This document shows, piece by piece, positions 63,185-64,000 of a stretch of DNA of 64,000 nt. A model generated the notes under the pieces. It did not search any database. It was not told the origin of the DNA and saw only the letters and a program-made list of their open reading frames with translations. Source of the DNA: Pelagicoccus sp. SDUM812002. Its GTDB lineage: Bacteria > Verrucomicrobiota > Verrucomicrobiia > Opitutales > Opitutaceae. The stretch spans positions 62,001 through 126,000 of the forward strand of contig NZ_JARXHX010000007.1 of the NCBI RefSeq assembly GCF_031127835.1, in the 5' to 3' direction. The position numbers were made by a program, and so were the translations under genes. The stretch's first letter is position 1; each line of letters begins with the position of its first letter.

Positions 63185-64000
63185 TTGAGGCGAGGGCGAT
63201 TTCCTTGGAGAGTTGTTGGTTAAAGTCTTCGGCTACCTCTTCCATTGCCGCGAGTCGGCTACGCATGATACGGCTAAAGACGCCGTGAAGGATAAGGGCA
63301 GGGATGGCCACGATTAGGCCAAGCTCTGTAGTGATGAGAGCTTCGGAGATGCCTGAAGATAGGGATTTCGCATCCCCTGTTCCAAAGACTTCAATTAAAG
63401 TGAAGGTCTTGATCATTCCTACCACGGTACCGAGTAGGCCCATCAATGGCGCGATAGCAGCGGTGGTGGCGAGGAATGGTAGAAACCGTTGGAGGCGAGG
63501 GCGGAAGCGAATGATGGCGGTCTCCATCGCCTCAAAAACGAGAGAGGAGTCGGCGACAGCGAATTCGACGCCGGTCTGAAGAATCTTCCGAATCGGTCCC
63601 TTGTACGAGGTGAGGCTCTTAAGTGCTACTTCCTCTCCTGAATGTATCGAAAGTTTCGCTACGTGTTTAGGGTCTGCCGAAGGGTCGACCGTCGTTGAGC
63701 GGAGATCGAAGGCTTTGAGTAGGGCGATGAGAAGTGAAAGTCCGCCTAACGCAAGGATTGCGTAACCGACCCAACCTCCTTTTTTCAAGTGTTCGAGAAA
63801 TGATCCTCGTGCCTCTTTGAGAAGATTGGCTTTGCCCTGGGAAGCGTCGATGGCGATGAAGCCAGAGCCGTTCAGGAAGAGTGGTTCAACTTGAGTTGCG
63901 ATGTTTGGTGGGAAGAGGGCGAGTCTCGGCTCTATTGTGCCAGAATTGAACTCGAGGAATCCAGTCTGTGAATTTTCAGGAGTGTGAAAGTAGGCACTGG
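63162..64000 (-). CDS. ExbB-type channel with N-terminal extension, 5' end beyond window
   Basis: Reading the minus strand, the frame does not begin at the TTG at 63788; it continues in frame to the window edge. The added part (SAYFHTPENSQTGF..., LFLNGSGFIAIDASQGKAN) is the coiled/beta N-terminal domain seen in extended ExbB proteins of TonB loci, and KEARGSFLEHLKKGGWVGYAI leads into the first transmembrane helix. The channel segment GLLGTVVGMIKTFTLIEVFGTG and EALITTELGLIVAIPAL are intact. Its beginning lies outside. The operon order extended ExbB, ExbB, ExbD, TonB, TPR is typical of Opitutia. Confidence 0.92.
   Translation of the reverse strand, partial: SAYFHTPENSQTGFLEFNSGTIEPRLALFPPNIATQVEPLFLNGSGFIAIDASQGKANLLKEARGSFLEHLKKGGWVGYAILALGGLSLLIALLKAFDLRSTTVDPSADPKHVAKLSIHSGEEVALKSLTSYKGPIRKILQTGVEFAVADSSLVFEAMETAIIRFRPRLQRFLPFLATTAAIAPLMGLLGTVVGMIKTFTLIEVFGTGDAKSLSSGISEALITTELGLIVAIPALILHGVFSRIMRSRLAAMEEVAEDFNQQLSKEIALASNDQRARA

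Noticed and set aside
63162-63788. ExbB-like gene starting at the TTG at 63788
   Set aside because: The frame continues upstream to the window edge with family-like sequence, so the true start is outside.
1-64000. CRISPR arrays, tRNA or rRNA genes, integrases or transposases
   Set aside because: I saw no regularly spaced repeats, no tRNA-like T-loop contexts and no recombinase motifs.

Overview
The window looks like chromosomal DNA of an environmental, probably marine, Gram-negative bacterium. The gene content fits Verrucomicrobiota, class Opitutia: two pyrophosphate-type phosphofructokinases, doubled ExbB subunits (one with a long extra N-terminal domain), a GbsR/MarR-type regulator beside an exopolysaccharide cluster, a five-module XynA-type xylanase, and weak use of Shine-Dalgarno sites with several TTG and GTG starts. 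The assignment rests on gene content alone. I saw no rRNA, tRNA, insertion sequence, integrase, prophage or CRISPR array.

Layout. (1) Positions 1-14.8 kb, all on the minus strand and visibly more A+T-rich than the rest, form a surface-polysaccharide cluster. It holds a GbsR-like regulator, UDP-sugar dehydrogenase, UDP-glucuronate-type 4-epimerase, ATP-grasp ligase, four glycosyltransferases, Wzy/WaaL-type polymerase or ligase, methyltransferase, Wzx flippase and sugar aminotransferase. A plus-strand NusG/RfaH-like factor lies about 1.1 kb upstream and is the natural candidate processivity factor for this long operon. (2) 16.8-24.7 kb: a nucleotidyltransferase plus small partner, a SWIM/SNF2 helicase, the GDP-fucose pair gmd-fcl, a GNAT protein with an abnormal C-terminus and a previously unlisted 41-residue ORF followed by its own terminator. 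(3) 24.8-33.7 kb: envelope and protease genes, namely S41 protease, LolA-like protein, DUF4399 protein, DUF898 membrane protein coupled to an M48 protease, a small lipoprotein, a fusion of the TIGR03546 and TIGR03545 families, a zinc-ribbon metallopeptidase and a flavin reductase. (4) 33.8-37.4 kb: a small unknown gene, a TetR remnant, a LysR regulator with cysteines at 199 and 208 (the OxyR positions) divergent from a CxxC thioredoxin-like gene and a secreted protein, then about 0.5 kb of direct repeats. (5) 37.4-45.2 kb: Tex, the xylanase, and a 5'-nucleotidase split into two ORFs in reversed domain order. (6) 45.3-56.6 kb: a BarA-like hybrid kinase, two PPi-phosphofructokinases, a four-gene operon (kinase, CheY-like protein, 66-residue protein, PilB/GspE ATPase) and glycyl-tRNA synthetase. 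(7) 56.8-64 kb: an NhaC-type antiporter, xdhC-mocA for molybdoenzyme maturation, and a TonB energising operon (ExbB, ExbB, ExbD, TonB, TPR) that runs off the right edge.

No wholly new multi-gene system stands out with certainty. The best leads are the OxyR-like redox locus at 34.6-36.7 kb, the signalling-plus-PilB operon at 50-53.5 kb, the 41-residue ORF at 24.6 kb, the second phosphofructokinase with Asn in place of the catalytic Asp, and the NusG-like factor with a long unexplained leader region next to the polysaccharide cluster.
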